Assembly: GCA_036346275.1 (NCBI GenBank)
Contig: CM070725.1
Span: 46,438,104-46,502,103 of the forward strand
Direction: 5' to 3'
DNA length: 64,000 bases
DNA from: Otatea glauca
Taxonomy: Eukaryota; Streptophyta; Magnoliopsida; Poales; Poaceae
The number at the start of each line of letters is the position of its first letter. Within the stretch, counting starts at the first letter, position 1. The notes beneath the pieces were generated by a model, which worked only from the letters and a program-made list of their open reading frames with translations, ran no database searches and had not been told where the DNA came from. Below are positions 11,212-22,756 of this stretch, piece after piece. Both the position numbers and the translations under genes were made by a program.

Positions 11212-11900
11212 CTTTGTCTTCCTTCCGTCGCCCCTACCAGTCTCTCCATCTCTTCCACTGCTTTCGCTTCTATTGCATCCTCCACCCCATCGTTTGCTTA
11301 GTGGCATCACCGTTTGGAACATCTTTGTGGTTCATATCTGTCTTCTTTAGTTCGTCGTGGTTGTTTATGGTCTGTGTCTAGTGATGCCTCTTTAGATTGT
11401 GCGGAATGTAAACTTGGCAAGCAGCTACAACTCTCCTATTCTTCTAGTGAGTCCGTGTCACAACGTCCTTTTGATCTTGTTCATTCTGATGTTTAGGATC
11501 CAGCTCCTTTTGTTTCAAAAGGTGGTCATAGATATTATATTCTTTTTATAGATGATTTCTCTCGCCACACTCGGATATTTTTTGCCTTCTCGTAGTGAGG
11601 TTTATCCATCTATAAGACTTTTGCCACCATGATTTGTACTCAGTTTGATTCTCCTATTCATGTTGACTTGGTAAGAGAGTATCTGTGAGGAGCTCTTCAT
11701 GTTTTTCTTGCTAAGCAACACACTCTTTCTCAGTTTTTCTGTCCTAGTGTTCATGCTCATAATGATGTGGCTGAGCACAAGCATCGTCATCTTCTTAAAA
11801 TAACTCGTGCTTTTTTGCTTGCTTTTGCTATTCCACCTCATTTCTAGGTTGATGTTGTTTTACCGCCACTTACTTGATTAATATTAAGCCTTCTTCTACT
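11212..11900 (+). pseudogene. copia element 1 integrase remnant
   Basis: The GAG-pre-integrase HHCC motif is represented by WHHRLEHLCG (about 11,310) and CAECKLGKQ (about 11,400). The integrase core begins RPFDLVHSDV and ILFIDDFSRHTRIFF around 11,465-11,582. In-frame stops at 11,493 and after 11,590, plus frameshifts, inactivate it. In copia elements this enzyme inserts the cDNA. Confidence 0.8.
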
Positions 11901-12239
11901 CTTCAAGTTGAGATTCTAGTGGAGCAACTTTATGGCATGACTGCTGATTATTTTAGTCTTCGTCTCCTTTGGTATGTGCGTGTGTGATATATTCTTCTTG
12001 CACCTCGTAAACGCACCGCTCAGTCTGTTGAGTGTGTTTTTCTGGGATATAGTGCTGAACAAAAGGGATATCATTGTTGGGATCCTAGTGGCTGACGGCT
12101 GCGGATCTCTCGGGATGTTACTTTTGATGAGTCTCATTTCTTCTACCCTCGTCCTTCTTCTTCTTCAACTCCAACATCCTTTATCGAGCCGCTTTCTTTC
12201 CTAACTTTTTCTGATAATTCAGTTGCCACTTTTCTCTTT

Positions 12240-13960
12240 CCATGGTTAGCGTTCCTTCATCGCTGACCTATCGTCTGGTGTTTTCTTCATCACCAATGCC
12301 TCCTTTAGAGGTTTCTCCTGACATAGTTCCTTCTTATCCTCTATACTACACTCGTTGTCCGCGAGTTGAGGATTCCTTTAATGTGCCATCTTCTCCTGAT
12401 GAGTCACCTTCTTTAGTGCCTCATCGTTATGCTCTTCGCGATCGTCAGTCTATTCGGCCTCCTGAGTACCTTGGTTTTGCTGGCACAGCCCTTACCGAGC
12501 TAACTTCTTACCGTGATGTTGTTATTCATCAGGAATGGCAGCATGCGATAGCGGAGGAGCTTGCTGCCCTTCAACGCACTAACACATGGGATCTTGTGTC
12601 CCTTCACATGTCTATCCCATTACATGCAAGTGGGTTTATAAGGTTAAGACTCGCTCCGATGGTTCTCTTGAGTGCTACAAGGCTCATTTAATAGCACGTG
12701 GTTTTCAAGATGAGCATGATCATGATTATGATGAGACTTTTGCTCTTATGGCTCACATGACCACTGTTCACTCTTCTTGCTATGGTCTCTGTTCGTAAGT
12801 GGTAAATCTCTCAACTTGATGTTAAGAATGCCTTTCTTAGTGGTGAGCTGCATGAGATCTATATGTAGCCACCACCAGGGTATTAAGTTCCTGAGAGCAT
12901 GGTTTGTCGACTTCACCACTTTCTTTATGGGCTTAAGCAAACCCCTCGTGCCTAGTTTGAGCATTTTTCTTATGTGGTCGCTGTGGCTGGCTTGTCTGCT
13001 AGTGCCTATGATCCTGCGTTTTTTGTTCACATTTCGTCTCATGGTCGGACTCTTTTCCTTCTATATGTTGATGACATGATCATCACTGGAGATGATTCTC
13101 AGTATATTACCTTCGTGAAAACACATCTCAATGAGCAATTTCTCATGTCTGATATGGGTCCCCTTCGCTACTTTCTTGGGATTGAGGTTTCTTTTACACC
13201 TAGGGCTTCTTCCTATCCAAAGAGATGTATATTCAAGATTTCCTTGATCGCGCTTATCTCACTGGTAGCGTACAACCTAGACCCCATAGAGTTCAATGTT
13301 CACCTCGACTTACTGATGGTGAACCTCTTGAGGATACTACTCGCTATCGCCATCTTGTTGGGAGTCATGTTTACCTTGGTGTCACTCGTCCTAACATTTT
13401 GTACTCAGTGTATATCTTAAGTAAGTTCGTTTTTGCTCCTACTTAGCTCCACTATAGTCATCTTCTTTGTGCTCTGCAATATCTTCGTGGAACTATCTCT
13501 CGCCGTCTTTTCTTTCCACATTCTAGCTCCTTACAGCTCTAGGCATATTTTGATGCTACCTAGACTAGTGATCACTTTGATCGCCGATCTCTTTCTGCCT
13601 ACTGTATTTTTCTTGGTGGTTCTCTCATTACTTGGAAGACTAAGAAGTAGACAATAGTTTCTCATTCGAGTGCTGAGGCTGAGTTGTGAACTATGGCTCA
13701 TTTGATAGCAGATGTTACTTGGCTATAGTGGTAACTTGAGAATTTTGGTGTTTCTGTTTCTATACCAACTCCTATTTTATCTGGTAGTACAGATGCTATT
13801 AGCATTGCTCAAGACCCGGTGAAGCATGAGCTCACCAAGCATATCGGTATTGATGCTCCTACATGCGCTACATGTGGTCATAGATGCATGATCAGGTCGT
13901 GGCTCTTCAGTAAGTGCATTCAAAGGTTCAGTTGGTAAACTTCTTCACGAAGGCACAGAC
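12240..13960 (+). pseudogene. copia element 1 reverse transcriptase-RNase H remnant
   Basis: The region before RT encodes YALRDRQSIRPPEYLGF (about 12,425-12,475), typical of Ty1/copia. RT follows from about 12,530 (EWQHAIAEELAALQRTNTWD) and reaches the catalytic LLYVDDMIITGDD at about 13,058-13,096. RNase H remnants continue to about 13,960 (SGxxDAISIAQDPVKHELTKHI near 13,790-13,850). Multiple frameshifts and stops separate these parts. Confidence 0.85.
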
Positions 13961-14036
13961 TCGAGCTTATCATAGTTTTTATCTCTCCAAACTTAATGTT
14001 GTTGATCCACCATGAGTTTGAGAAGAGTGTTAGACA

Positions 14037-14218
14037 GTATCCTATATTGCCTTATATAGAGATTGTTAGTATACTAAATTGTCTTGTATGGAGACTGGTA
14101 GTATATCGTATTACCTTATATAGATATTGTCTTATATAAGCTCTTTTTCTGTACCCGCATATACATATATATATTTTGATCTATTGATCTCACGATGAAT
14201 ACAACTGCTATCATAACA
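14037..14218 (+). mobile_element. 3' LTR of copia element 1
   Basis: Begins TGTTAGACAGTATCC after a purine-rich tract (GAGTTTGAGAAGAG), ends GCTATCATAACA, and is followed by the 5-bp duplication GAGAC. It is 182 bp. With the 5' LTR it defines one insertion of 6.2 kb, of which 2.1 kb is the later antisense LTR. Confidence 0.9.
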
Positions 14219-14223
14219 GAGAC

Positions 14224-14871
14224 AAACGCTCCTATCAGAAATACAAACCATCCAACTTTTGGTGCACTAACCCGATAGCTTTCACGCAAACACAGCGCAC
14301 AACATGGACATGTGAATTTACTAACTGAAATATATTATTCATAATGAAGTCCATCAAGAATCATCTAACAAGAGCTGCACCTCTTCTATAAAAAAAATAG
14401 AGCACCACGAGCATCAATCTTATAAAACAAGAATTGGTTAAGAGGGGGAACTACTGAAATTTGATCTTAACTTCATCTATTCATAACATGAGGTGATATG
14501 AAATATAAACTACTTTGTTTGCAAGGACCATCAAATATCATTTAATCCAACGAGTACAGCTTCACTGTATCTGAAACTTCAAAACGCAAATCCAAATGTT
14601 CACATGTTCATTACTGGGGGAGGCTTGGTCAAGCCCAAAAGATACAAGCTACACATTGGATGACCTCATTTGAGATATGCATAATGCCACAATATGGCTG
14701 GAATCTTATTCCCATATGGCTAATTACGTGGATGCTAGCACAACTTGAAATTTTTGTGCATGACTTCTACACTGCTAAAAATATAACTGATGCTAGTTTT
14801 GGAAACTCCTAATTCCACATGAAAGATACATTTGCAATTATTGAGGTTACTAGCTGAACGTCCGTGCATTG
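14224..14871. other. No recognisable gene
   Basis: Host sequence continuing from 7,904-7,985 across the copia insertion. Only short ORFs without domains are seen, and composition resembles intron or intergenic DNA. Confidence 0.3.
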
Positions 14872-15451
14872 TGTAACATCCCAGATTTTGCCCATAAATT
14901 AAATATTGAGTTGCTAAATTATTCATTTACATTTTCTATGGATTTTCATAATTTTCTTGTTTCCCTGGAATTTTCTGCATTTAAAGAAAATACCTATTCA
15001 TTTTCTAGCTACTGAGTTTGAATTTTAGACTTTAAATTTGGAACTATGAAAATTATGGGAATATTTTATTTAGATTTTGGATAACCCAAATTTCCTCCCT
15101 ACAATTTTCATGAATTTTGGAGTTGGATTGGTATTTTTACAAAAATCAAATACTACACTTTATATTAAAACCATGGCAATAAAAGAATTTACAAGGAAAA
15201 CCTAGAGCTGCTAAAGTGCTGAAAATTTTACACAGTCACCATTGCCACATCAAGAACACCCACCTAAATTTTCATAAACTTTTGTGATAGTTTGGTATTT
15301 CAAAAAAATCCTAAAGTTTCCTGCTGCAATTAAAAGCCTTTAGGAAATTGTTTTAAACCCAAGTAGCGTCTCCCTGGCACACCAGGAGTCACCGGTCATC
15401 TTTTTTTCTTTCCTTCTACACACCAGGCCCACGTGTCAGCCTCTCCGTTGG

Positions 15452-18400
15452 TGAAAGTTCAAGCTCTATTAAATTAGTTTTGGAGTTAATGACAAATCTA
15501 ATATTGAGACTAACTCTTTTGTTGAGTTTAACTCTTATTAGTCTCTTTTGGATGAAAAAGATAGAAATATCAAAGGTATGCATTCAAGTTCATATTATCA
15601 TATTTTGTTGCATTCTTTGATGTCAAATATGTTATGATTTTATTGATAAATCTAAATGTGAGACTAACGTGTTTATTGAGTATATTTTTAAATAGTCTCA
15701 CGAAAAAGAAAAATGGAAATCCAAAAGGTACGTATCCAATGCAACTTTATTATTTCTAGATACATTCCTTGGATTCAAGACAAAGAGTGAACTCCACCGT
15801 TGTTTTAACCTTAAGAGGTGCATTTTGTTTCCGACTCCATATATACATGAATGCAAGCACACATTTAGGGGGAGTTCATGTTTAATCTTGAAGTTTCAAA
15901 GTATTGATCTAATTCATCTTTCTATACCAAGGATTATTATTTTGAAACAACCCCTTGAGTATATTTAACTTGTGTATTTGTAGGATACTCATGTTAATAT
16001 AGGATAAACTCAAATGCTATCTAAGATTTTGATTATGTGCATATTGATTCTAAGTTCAATTATTTATATGCACATATTTAATGGAGTTTATTCTATTGTT
16101 GATGGCATTAAGAGTATTGATCCCCTTCCACCACTCTAACATAATTTGGATCATTACTTAGTAACCATCAAAATGAGTATACGAAGCTTGTGTAGTTAAT
16201 ATATACTCATGTCAATTTAAATAAAATTTAAATTGATTTCGGTTGTCTTTCAATCAATCAAAGAACACTTCATCATGTGTTGATGGTGTTTCTTCGTTGG
16301 TTAAGGGCAAGCGGAAAGTTCTTGAGTATAATGAAGCATTAGTTGCATCAAAGTACTCAAGACACCTTTAAATCATTCAAACTGATTAGGGTTGTGATCA
16401 ATCGATCATGAGGGCATCCATTATGTGTTAATGGAGTGCAATTGATGATTGAGGCAACCGTGTTTATTGGACTAACAATCTTCCATGAGTTGTGAAGTAG
16501 ATTGAGTCCAAGAAAATAAAGAATCGAGAAGAAGTCATCATATGTTGATGAGCTTCAAGAATGAATCCCGAAGTGAAGTGAAGCTAGAGAAGATTCATCA
16601 TGTTTGATAAACAAGAAGAAAGGATCCGGCTTAGAGAGAAGATGATGAAAATCATAAAACCTCCAAGTAGATGTGATAGAGGCAAAGGTATAACTAGTTA
16701 GGGCTAAGGATGTGTTCCTAATCTTTTATCGGTCTCGGTGTTTGGATTGAAGACCAGGTTGCTAGTTAGGTGCCGTACTATTAAGAGGGGTTGAGTCATT
16801 TAGCTTGAGCTTCATCATGTGTTGATGGACTCAATCCGGTTCGCTCTAGCTCATTCTCTATTTGGTTTTTGTATGAGCTAAGTATTTGTATGTGTTGCAA
16901 ATAAGAGAGCTCATGCTTGCTTCTTATTTAATATTGATTTGGTTTTCGCATAGAGCTATGGATTTGCATGTGTTGCAAAAGGGAGATAGCTTATGCAAGT
17001 TGGTTTAACTGGTTGTTTGTATGGAGCTAGATATTTGCATGTGTTGCAAATAGAGAGCTCATGCATCGGAGTCTTAGCTTGTGACTTGATCATGTGTTGA
17101 TCATCACAAAGGCCAAGATAGGTTTATGTTTTGTGTTTGCAAAATATGGTTTAATTAAATCTTATCTTGGAGCATGTGAGAATAGGGTTTGCAAATGTGT
17201 TTGCAAATTGGTTTGATCATGTGTTGATCATCACATGGCTCAAAGATATGATCTTGATTGCTCTCATTTGCAAGATTTATATTTGCAAATGTGTTTTGCA
17301 AAATATTGGTGTTCATGCATTTGATATTGGAGCATGTGATTAGAATTTGTAAATGTATTTTTGCAAAATTGTTTTGATCATGAGTTGATCATAACATGGC
17401 TCAATATTTGATCTTATTGAATCTCTTTAGATTGTAGTCATGCTCTTGATCAAGTCTATGTGAGGGATTTCGAGAAATCAGATTTTAGACTTGAATGACT
17501 ACATTAGAGTCTTTTTTTGTGATATTCAAAAATATCTATGTTTGCTTAAATCTTGAAAATGGGTGAAGATTGTAGCCCTTGTGATAAGCTTCGCATAGAG
17601 TCCAAGATCACCCAAATCAGAGTTAGGAGTAAAAAGTTATTATTGTTTTAGTGACTGAAACAGTGGTAGCACCGCCCCTAGTAGGGAGGTAGCACCGGCC
17701 CGAGCGGTGCTATCGCTCCAAAGGGCGGTGTAAAAAGTCCAGAACGAGTGTTTTTTGCCCGAGAAAAAGAAAAAAGTCCCGGTGTTACCGCTCGAAGCCC
17801 GGTAACACCGGATTTACTGAATAACGGTTAGTTTTTCTAGCCGTTGGCCTAGAGGCCGGTGCTACCAACCTAGTAGGGCGGTACCACCAGATTTACTGTA
17901 CTTTTTTGCCCGTTTTGCCCCCCAACGGCTAGTTTTCTTTAGGGAGGCTATAAAAGGAGCCTTGGAGCTAGTATTTGGGTGTTGATGACTTTGGGAAAGG
18001 TTTGTGGGAGTTGTGTGCATGTGTTGCTCTCTTCCATTTGGTTTTTGAGCTAAAAGTGAGCCCTATTTGTATGTGTTGCATTTAGGAGAGGATTGAGAGC
18101 CTCTTGTGTATGTGTTGCACTTGAGGGGAGCTTTGTGCATGTGTTGCACTTGATGATCACTATTGTACATGTGTTGTACTTGGTGGAGATTAAGCTAGAG
18201 GGCTTGACTTGTTACTTAGTGTTTGCCGACATCTAGACAGCGTGTGGAGGCGTCGTGTACGGTGACCTTCTCAAGGAGATTGTGAGAAGGTCCGGCAAAG
18301 TTGTAAAGGTCGGAGCTCGCCTACCCAGAGGGAAAGAGCTACCATGGAGCCGGTGCAAAGTGGTTTCGGCTTGCCTCAACGTGGATTAGGGGAGACCGAT

Positions 18401-18729
18401 AAGTCTCCAAACACTACGGAAAAATATCAATGTCTCTTGTGATTTGCATTCTATTCTTTATTTATACTCAAGCAATTTATATTAATAGAATTGATGGTTT
18501 AATTGCTTGTATTTATGATTGCAAATTATTGTTAGAGACATAAATAGTTAATAGACTTAGTGAGCTAGTTGACTTAGATTTTAATTGTTAAAATCTTAGT
18601 TTATCGCTTTCGCATCTATTATCATCTAGGTTTTGATAAAAGGGTACTTAGACGAGATTTTAATTAATCGTAGAAAAAAAATTTAAAGTCATCTATTCAC
18701 TCCCTCTAGTCGGCATCCTCGATCTTACA
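15452..18729 (+). mobile_element. 3.3-kb solo LTR with 5-bp target duplication
   Basis: Starts TGAAAGTTCAAGC and ends CTCGATCTTACA. It is flanked by GTTGG at 15,447-15,451 and GTTGG at 18,730-18,734. No primer site or coding region is attached, so it is a recombination product that lost the interior and one LTR. The same LTR type lies antisense at 9,129-11,211. Internally it carries reiterated words: CATGTGTTGATG (16,270-17,390), GTGTTGCA with flanking G/T sequence (16,890-17,060 and 18,070-18,180), and GGTAGCACCG-like words (17,660-17,890). Confidence 0.85.
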
Positions 18730-18734
18730 GTTGG

Positions 18735-20335
18735 CCAACACGCGCCCAGGCCACGCCAGTCTCGGCCGTTTGTGCACCACGCAGTTGTAGCCGCAGCAGC
18801 TCACGCACTAGGCCACTCGTGCGCCTACCCCAAGCGCTGCGCGCATAGAAACTAGCCGCTATGTCGCTGCACTTCACCGGCCATTGCCGCCAGTTCCATC
18901 CACGCCGCCTCGTGCCACCCATGCTGCGATAATGATCCGAATCCATGCCTTGTCCCGTCCCGTCCACTAGGTTCCTACCCACGTTGTCTCACTGCCCACA
19001 CAGGAATCCCACCGAGCCATCACATCCTTTTGCCGTCGCCACCATCAATGCTTCCCCTTGCGTGCACCGCGAAGCCACCGAAAAGACGGCAATCACACCA
19101 CACCATTGCCATTTCTCCCTTTGTCATGGCACCAAGCTCACGGGCCCAAGCTGAAGGCCTTGCCTTTGTGCCTATAAGAGGAGCTCCTCGAGCCGTCCAT
19201 TGCCCCACATCGCTCCCTGTCTTTCCCCTCCTTGAATCCAGCATCATTGTCCCTCCGAGAAGCTCCATTGCCACTGAGAGCAAGCCTCCTTGAATCCCGC
19301 ATCATTGTCCCTCCGAGAAGCTCCATTGCCACTGAGAGCAAGCAAGGCTCAAAACTTCTCCCCTAGTGAGCTTTAACCAAATTCATTTGAGCTGGGATTA
19401 CTTTAACATGCTCTGGTCATATTTCCCTCCTTTGCAGCTCTACACCCCAAGAATGCAGCCGCCTCAGTTCCCTTCTTCCACCGCCTCGGCTCTCCGTCAC
19501 CAAGCCACCCTGATAAGCCTTTACCAACACCAACCCCCAAAATCCTCTTGCCTCCCTGGTACTTCCCCTCCATCAATTTGGCACTGACATTCCCATACTT
19601 CATCCTCCAATGTTCGCCATGGCCACCGCCAGCCCAGTCCGATCATCCTCGGCTATCGTCAACCTTTCCCCGAGCACCTCCTCCACCCCCTCTCACTATC
19701 CCGAGCCTTGGTCCCGCAAGATTCACCGCCGGTAGCCTTGCCCGAGCCACCGCTCTGTTTGAGTTGCCAACAAGGTGGCCCTACTTGTCAGACACTCACG
19801 TCCCTCTCAAACCCAATTGCTGACAAGCTAGACCTATATGTCGGGTTTTCTTTTAAAAATCAAAATCGAAAATGGAGTCACTGACATGTGAGCCCAGGTG
19901 TAGTTAATAACAGGATTTGTAATTTCAACTGGTAGTAGTTATGAATCACTGCCATGTGGACCCCACATGTCAAGCATTTTTTAAAAAAAAAACTAACATA
20001 TGAATCCCACCTATCAGCTTCTGTAAAAGGAAAATAAAATACCTAAAATGAGAAATACACTTTCAATTTTGTAAGGAATACGCTTTCTCTGCTGAGAGGT
20101 GTAATCTCTAGAAATACGCCTTCGACATCACCCCTCCTTTCCAATTTAAGGATTTTTAGTTAATTTAAATTTAAATGCTCATAACTTTTGTATACAAACT
20201 CCAAATTGAATGAAACAAGTTTCTAATTTTTTTTCTAAAATCATGCTCTTACTAAATCGGCAAAAATATTTGAATTTGGTTTCTATTTGTATTCATTTGG
20301 CTCTTATTATTGCTTTACGATCATGTTCGTGTAGA
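18735..20335. other. GC-rich and AT-rich parts of the gypsy LTR
   Basis: Continuation of the long LTR. The GC-rich block (18,730-19,830) produces several overlapping ORFs on both strands, but none has a domain or consistent coding signal. It is treated as LTR untranslated sequence. Confidence 0.45.
19231..19343. repeat. 58-bp tandem duplication
   Basis: CTTGAATCCAGCATCATTGT starts at 19,231 and is repeated, with one base different, from 19,289. Both copies run through CTCCATTGCCACTGAGAGCAAG. This is a local duplication within the LTR. Confidence 0.85.
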
Positions 20336-21130
20336 TATCGCCCTATGTTACTCAGATACTTCAGAAAACTAGCATATCGGTATCAGATACGAATCAGATA
20401 CTCATCATATACGGTCAGATACGTATCCTATCCGTATCGATGAATTTCTTATTTTAAAAAATAAAATAATTCTCGATACCTCTTATACGTGCCTTATACT
20501 TCTCCAAAACCTCTCAACCATAATACCTCAATCAACTCAGAAAGAGACATTCAAATCATTTATTCTCATCCTGCGGTCCCTTCTCGCTCCCTACATTGCC
20601 CTTGCTCCTCTCTTCCCCTGGGCTCCTACGCCAACATTTCTCTCCCCCTGTAGACAGTGGCACGTGGCATCCCTCTCCTTGTCAAAGCGACTGCGCCACT
20701 GGTCCTCACACACGGTGACTCCTCCTATTAGTGCTCTTCTTCCCTCTTAAATGTGGTAGTGTGGTATACTCCTAGGCAACCAATGGCAACCAGAAGGTGG
20801 TGAGTGCAGCAGTGGCTAGGAGGCAAGACATATAGATGAAGCTGGCAAGAATAGAAGTGCATAATTGTAGAAACATTTGGGCAGCAATAGACTAGATGCC
20901 CTAAGTCACTTGCTATGGCCTGATGAGCCTTCGAGATGATCTAGCCTATTTGCTTCTTCATTTTCTTTGTTATTGTCTCTTTTATGTCTATTTTGTATAT
21001 GATATAACATATCTCATGTATGACTCCATTATTTTATTTTTATTATATAATACACACACATGTCGGTGTTTTTGGGGAAATGGCATATCATGTACCCATA
21101 ACGATATCAGCGTATCCGGGCATCCTAGAT
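20336..21130. mobile_element. Probable DNA element with GTATC-rich ends
   Basis: The left side (20,336-20,445) is saturated with CAGATACG/GTATC words. The right side (21,090-21,125) carries CATAACGATATCAGCGTATCCGG. The sequence between them is unrelated to the surrounding LTR. LTR sequence resumes at about 21,140. No target duplication or transposase is visible, so superfamily is unassigned. Confidence 0.4.
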
Positions 21131-21476
21131 AACGACTTTTTGAAAACCTTGTTCATCGACCCTGAACTAGCTTAATAATTCAACAAGCAAGACAAGCACA
21201 TCCTTTGATTATATTGATCCTATTATTTCACTTAATTTATGTTACTTTGCAAATTTTATGTATGCATGCATGTACTTTCAGTAAAATAGCTATATTGTAG
21301 GTATCGGTAGATAATCCTACTTGTTGCATTGAACTTACTTGATAAATATGTAACCTTACCATTGGAATTCGTTAGGGATTAGACAATAACTGATGTCAAC
21401 CTTGGGTATACTCGATTATACATGCTCATGCTTAGCCATGCTTTAGATTTAGAAAAAACAAATGAATGGTTGCAAC

Positions 21477-22211
21477 CTAGTGTCACGGCAATCCAGCTAG
21501 GCTCGACAAGCCCAGATCGCTAGGACGCTTAGACGGTGATTAGACGATGAATACATGGCCACAGAGTATCCTTTATCAATAACATAAAAGAAATAACAAA
21601 AGAGGGGATGAGGCCATGGGCTAGATGAGGCCCAGTGTGACCCAAATAGATGGATTGATCCAGAACATTAGGTTAAGGGGTAACCGAGTAATTTCGTCTG
21701 CACCAGCCACACAATATACTCCCTCTCGCGGTAAACACTAGCGAGCTGAGCCCTTTTGTGACGATGCCCGCTCACCTCCCTTTTGTGCCGACGCCCCCGA
21801 AGCTACCCGCTCGCCTCCCTTGCTCGTCGCCTCCCACAGTTATTCGATTCGATGGATCTTACCAAGAAGACCGTCCTCTCCTACTGTTCCACCTCGTCAG
21901 CGCGATGGAGACGGCGACGACGACTACGATGGAGACAGCGATATCAAGAGAGGTGTCGAAATCCTTCACTCTTGCCATCTGTCTCTCCCTTCTCTATATG
22001 TTTTGGGTTTGTCACCTAGTAGCGAATCAGATCATGAATCCTCACGAATCAGATCGTGTTCGAACCCCGATCTGGTTCACGCGATCGAGATCGGGGTTCG
22101 ACAGCAATTGCCGCAAATCTGGTAACTATCTAACCCCCTCTAGTCAAGGCGAGTTGTCCTAGCGTCCCCCTCTAGTCGCCGCGTCGCCTAAGTGATCTCG
22201 TGACAACTATG
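21477..22211. mobile_element. Non-autonomous hAT, GTCGCCTAGGCG-type, with 8-bp duplication
   Basis: It is flanked by perfect GTTGCAAC duplications (21,469-21,476 and 22,212-22,219). The left end CTAGTGTCACGG is mirrored by the right end CTCGTGACAACTATG. The right subterminal region contains GTCGCCGCGTCGCCTAAG, similar in plan to the element at 53,256-54,048. The interior has a GC-rich stretch with open frames (about 21,758-22,160) but no transposase motif. Confidence 0.75.
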
Positions 22212-22756
22212 GTTGCAACATTTGTTCAAAAAAGGGAATTTTGACATGATAGACCAAATGGGTTACCTCTGTTATTTTAATATAAAATCAAAACTTAAAA
22301 ACTATGTTTTGACACGGTGAGTTATTAATATAATATGCGAAATGTATGGACTTGCACGTAGTGTAGAGAGAGTTCTCTCTTGGTTTGATTAAGGACTGAA
22401 CTTATGTGTTGTTTCAATCCAAGACATCCATACAACCAGAATTGCTATTATGGGGTATTAAGTTGTCTAGGACTAGCTTTGCACATTAGATGACTAGAGT
22501 AGTACAAGCATTCTGGGTAGGTTTGCTTATGAGGGTGTCCTCATCGAAGTGTAGGAATAACGCTTGCAGATACAACAGAGCAAGCGGTGCATAGCTTGCT
22601 TAGGGGAAATGGTTATGATAGGATGAACTATCATTGTTATTATGTATTATATGTATACAATTTTCGCCGCCATAGGAGGGGTCATACATCAATGGGCTGG
22701 TGCAATGTTAGGTCTTGGTGATATAACGGTTCTTGTCACGAACTCTTTACTGCACA

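Noticed and set aside
18725..19823. Several overlapping ORFs on both strands
   Set aside because: GC-rich segment of an LTR; ORFs overlap in many frames and include a 58-bp tandem duplication, with no recognisable protein.
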